15,287 bases of DNA from assembly GCA_948517135.1 (NCBI GenBank), contig CAORJJ010000047.1:1-15287 (forward strand), given 5' to 3'. A model generated the notes under the pieces. That model did no database searches. It was not told the origin of the DNA and was given only the letters and a program-made list of their open reading frames with translations. Shown in pieces: positions 15,255 through 15,287 of the stretch. The stretch comes from an uncultured Clostridia bacterium (GTDB taxonomy: Bacteria > Bacillota > Clostridia > TANB77 > CAG-508). Positions within the stretch are counted from its first letter, which is position 1. Each line of letters starts with the position of its first letter. The translations under genes were made by a program, and so were the position numbers.

Positions 15255-15287
15255 TCTATCTTTAATATTTTTTATTGTTATACTATT

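Overview
The window is AT-rich with Lys/Asn/Ile/Glu-heavy proteins. It carries the sporulation pair yqfC/yqfD, so it most likely comes from a low-GC, endospore-forming member of the Clostridia, possibly an uncultured gut lineage. The lineage is inferred from base composition and gene families only. Almost all genes are on the minus strand; the one exception is a short plus-strand unit at the right edge. There are no RNA genes, CRISPR arrays or insertion sequences that I can see, and no gene-free stretch exceeds 300 bases.

Read along minus-strand transcription (right to left), there are three transcription units. (1) 14924-12920: a sigma-A-type promoter, a membrane-anchored protein of 234 aa, a TasA/SipW-substrate-like protein of 368 aa and a terminator hairpin. 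A divergent plus-strand promoter drives a 72-codon reading frame that looks like the truncated N-terminus of another SipW-type substrate and runs directly into a terminator. (2) 12861-4821: a single giant gene of 2651 codons. Its product has an N-terminal membrane anchor, an Asn/Glu/Thr/Val linker, a long array of Gly-Gly beta-helix-type repeats and C-terminal beta-sandwich/Ig-like regions, and the gene ends at a strong hairpin. (3) From a promoter at 4784-4756: a 41-aa ORF overlapping a 535-aa orphan coiled-coil protein by 4 bases, then a SipW-type signal peptidase, a DUF4116 repeat protein, yqfC, yqfD and a partial unknown gene at the left edge.

The first two units plus the signal peptidase look like a surface-fibre or matrix module. 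The substrates have SipW-like N-termini, the peptidase has the Ser/His arrangement of the SipW/ER type, and the giant beta-helix protein is an adhesin-like surface component. The peptidase unit runs on into the sporulation genes yqfC/yqfD with very short gaps, but a 17-bp hairpin that buries the yqfC ribosome binding site stands between them. That hairpin may uncouple the two programmes. The functional link between the module's parts is inferred from gene order and N-terminal motifs, not shown by the sequence.
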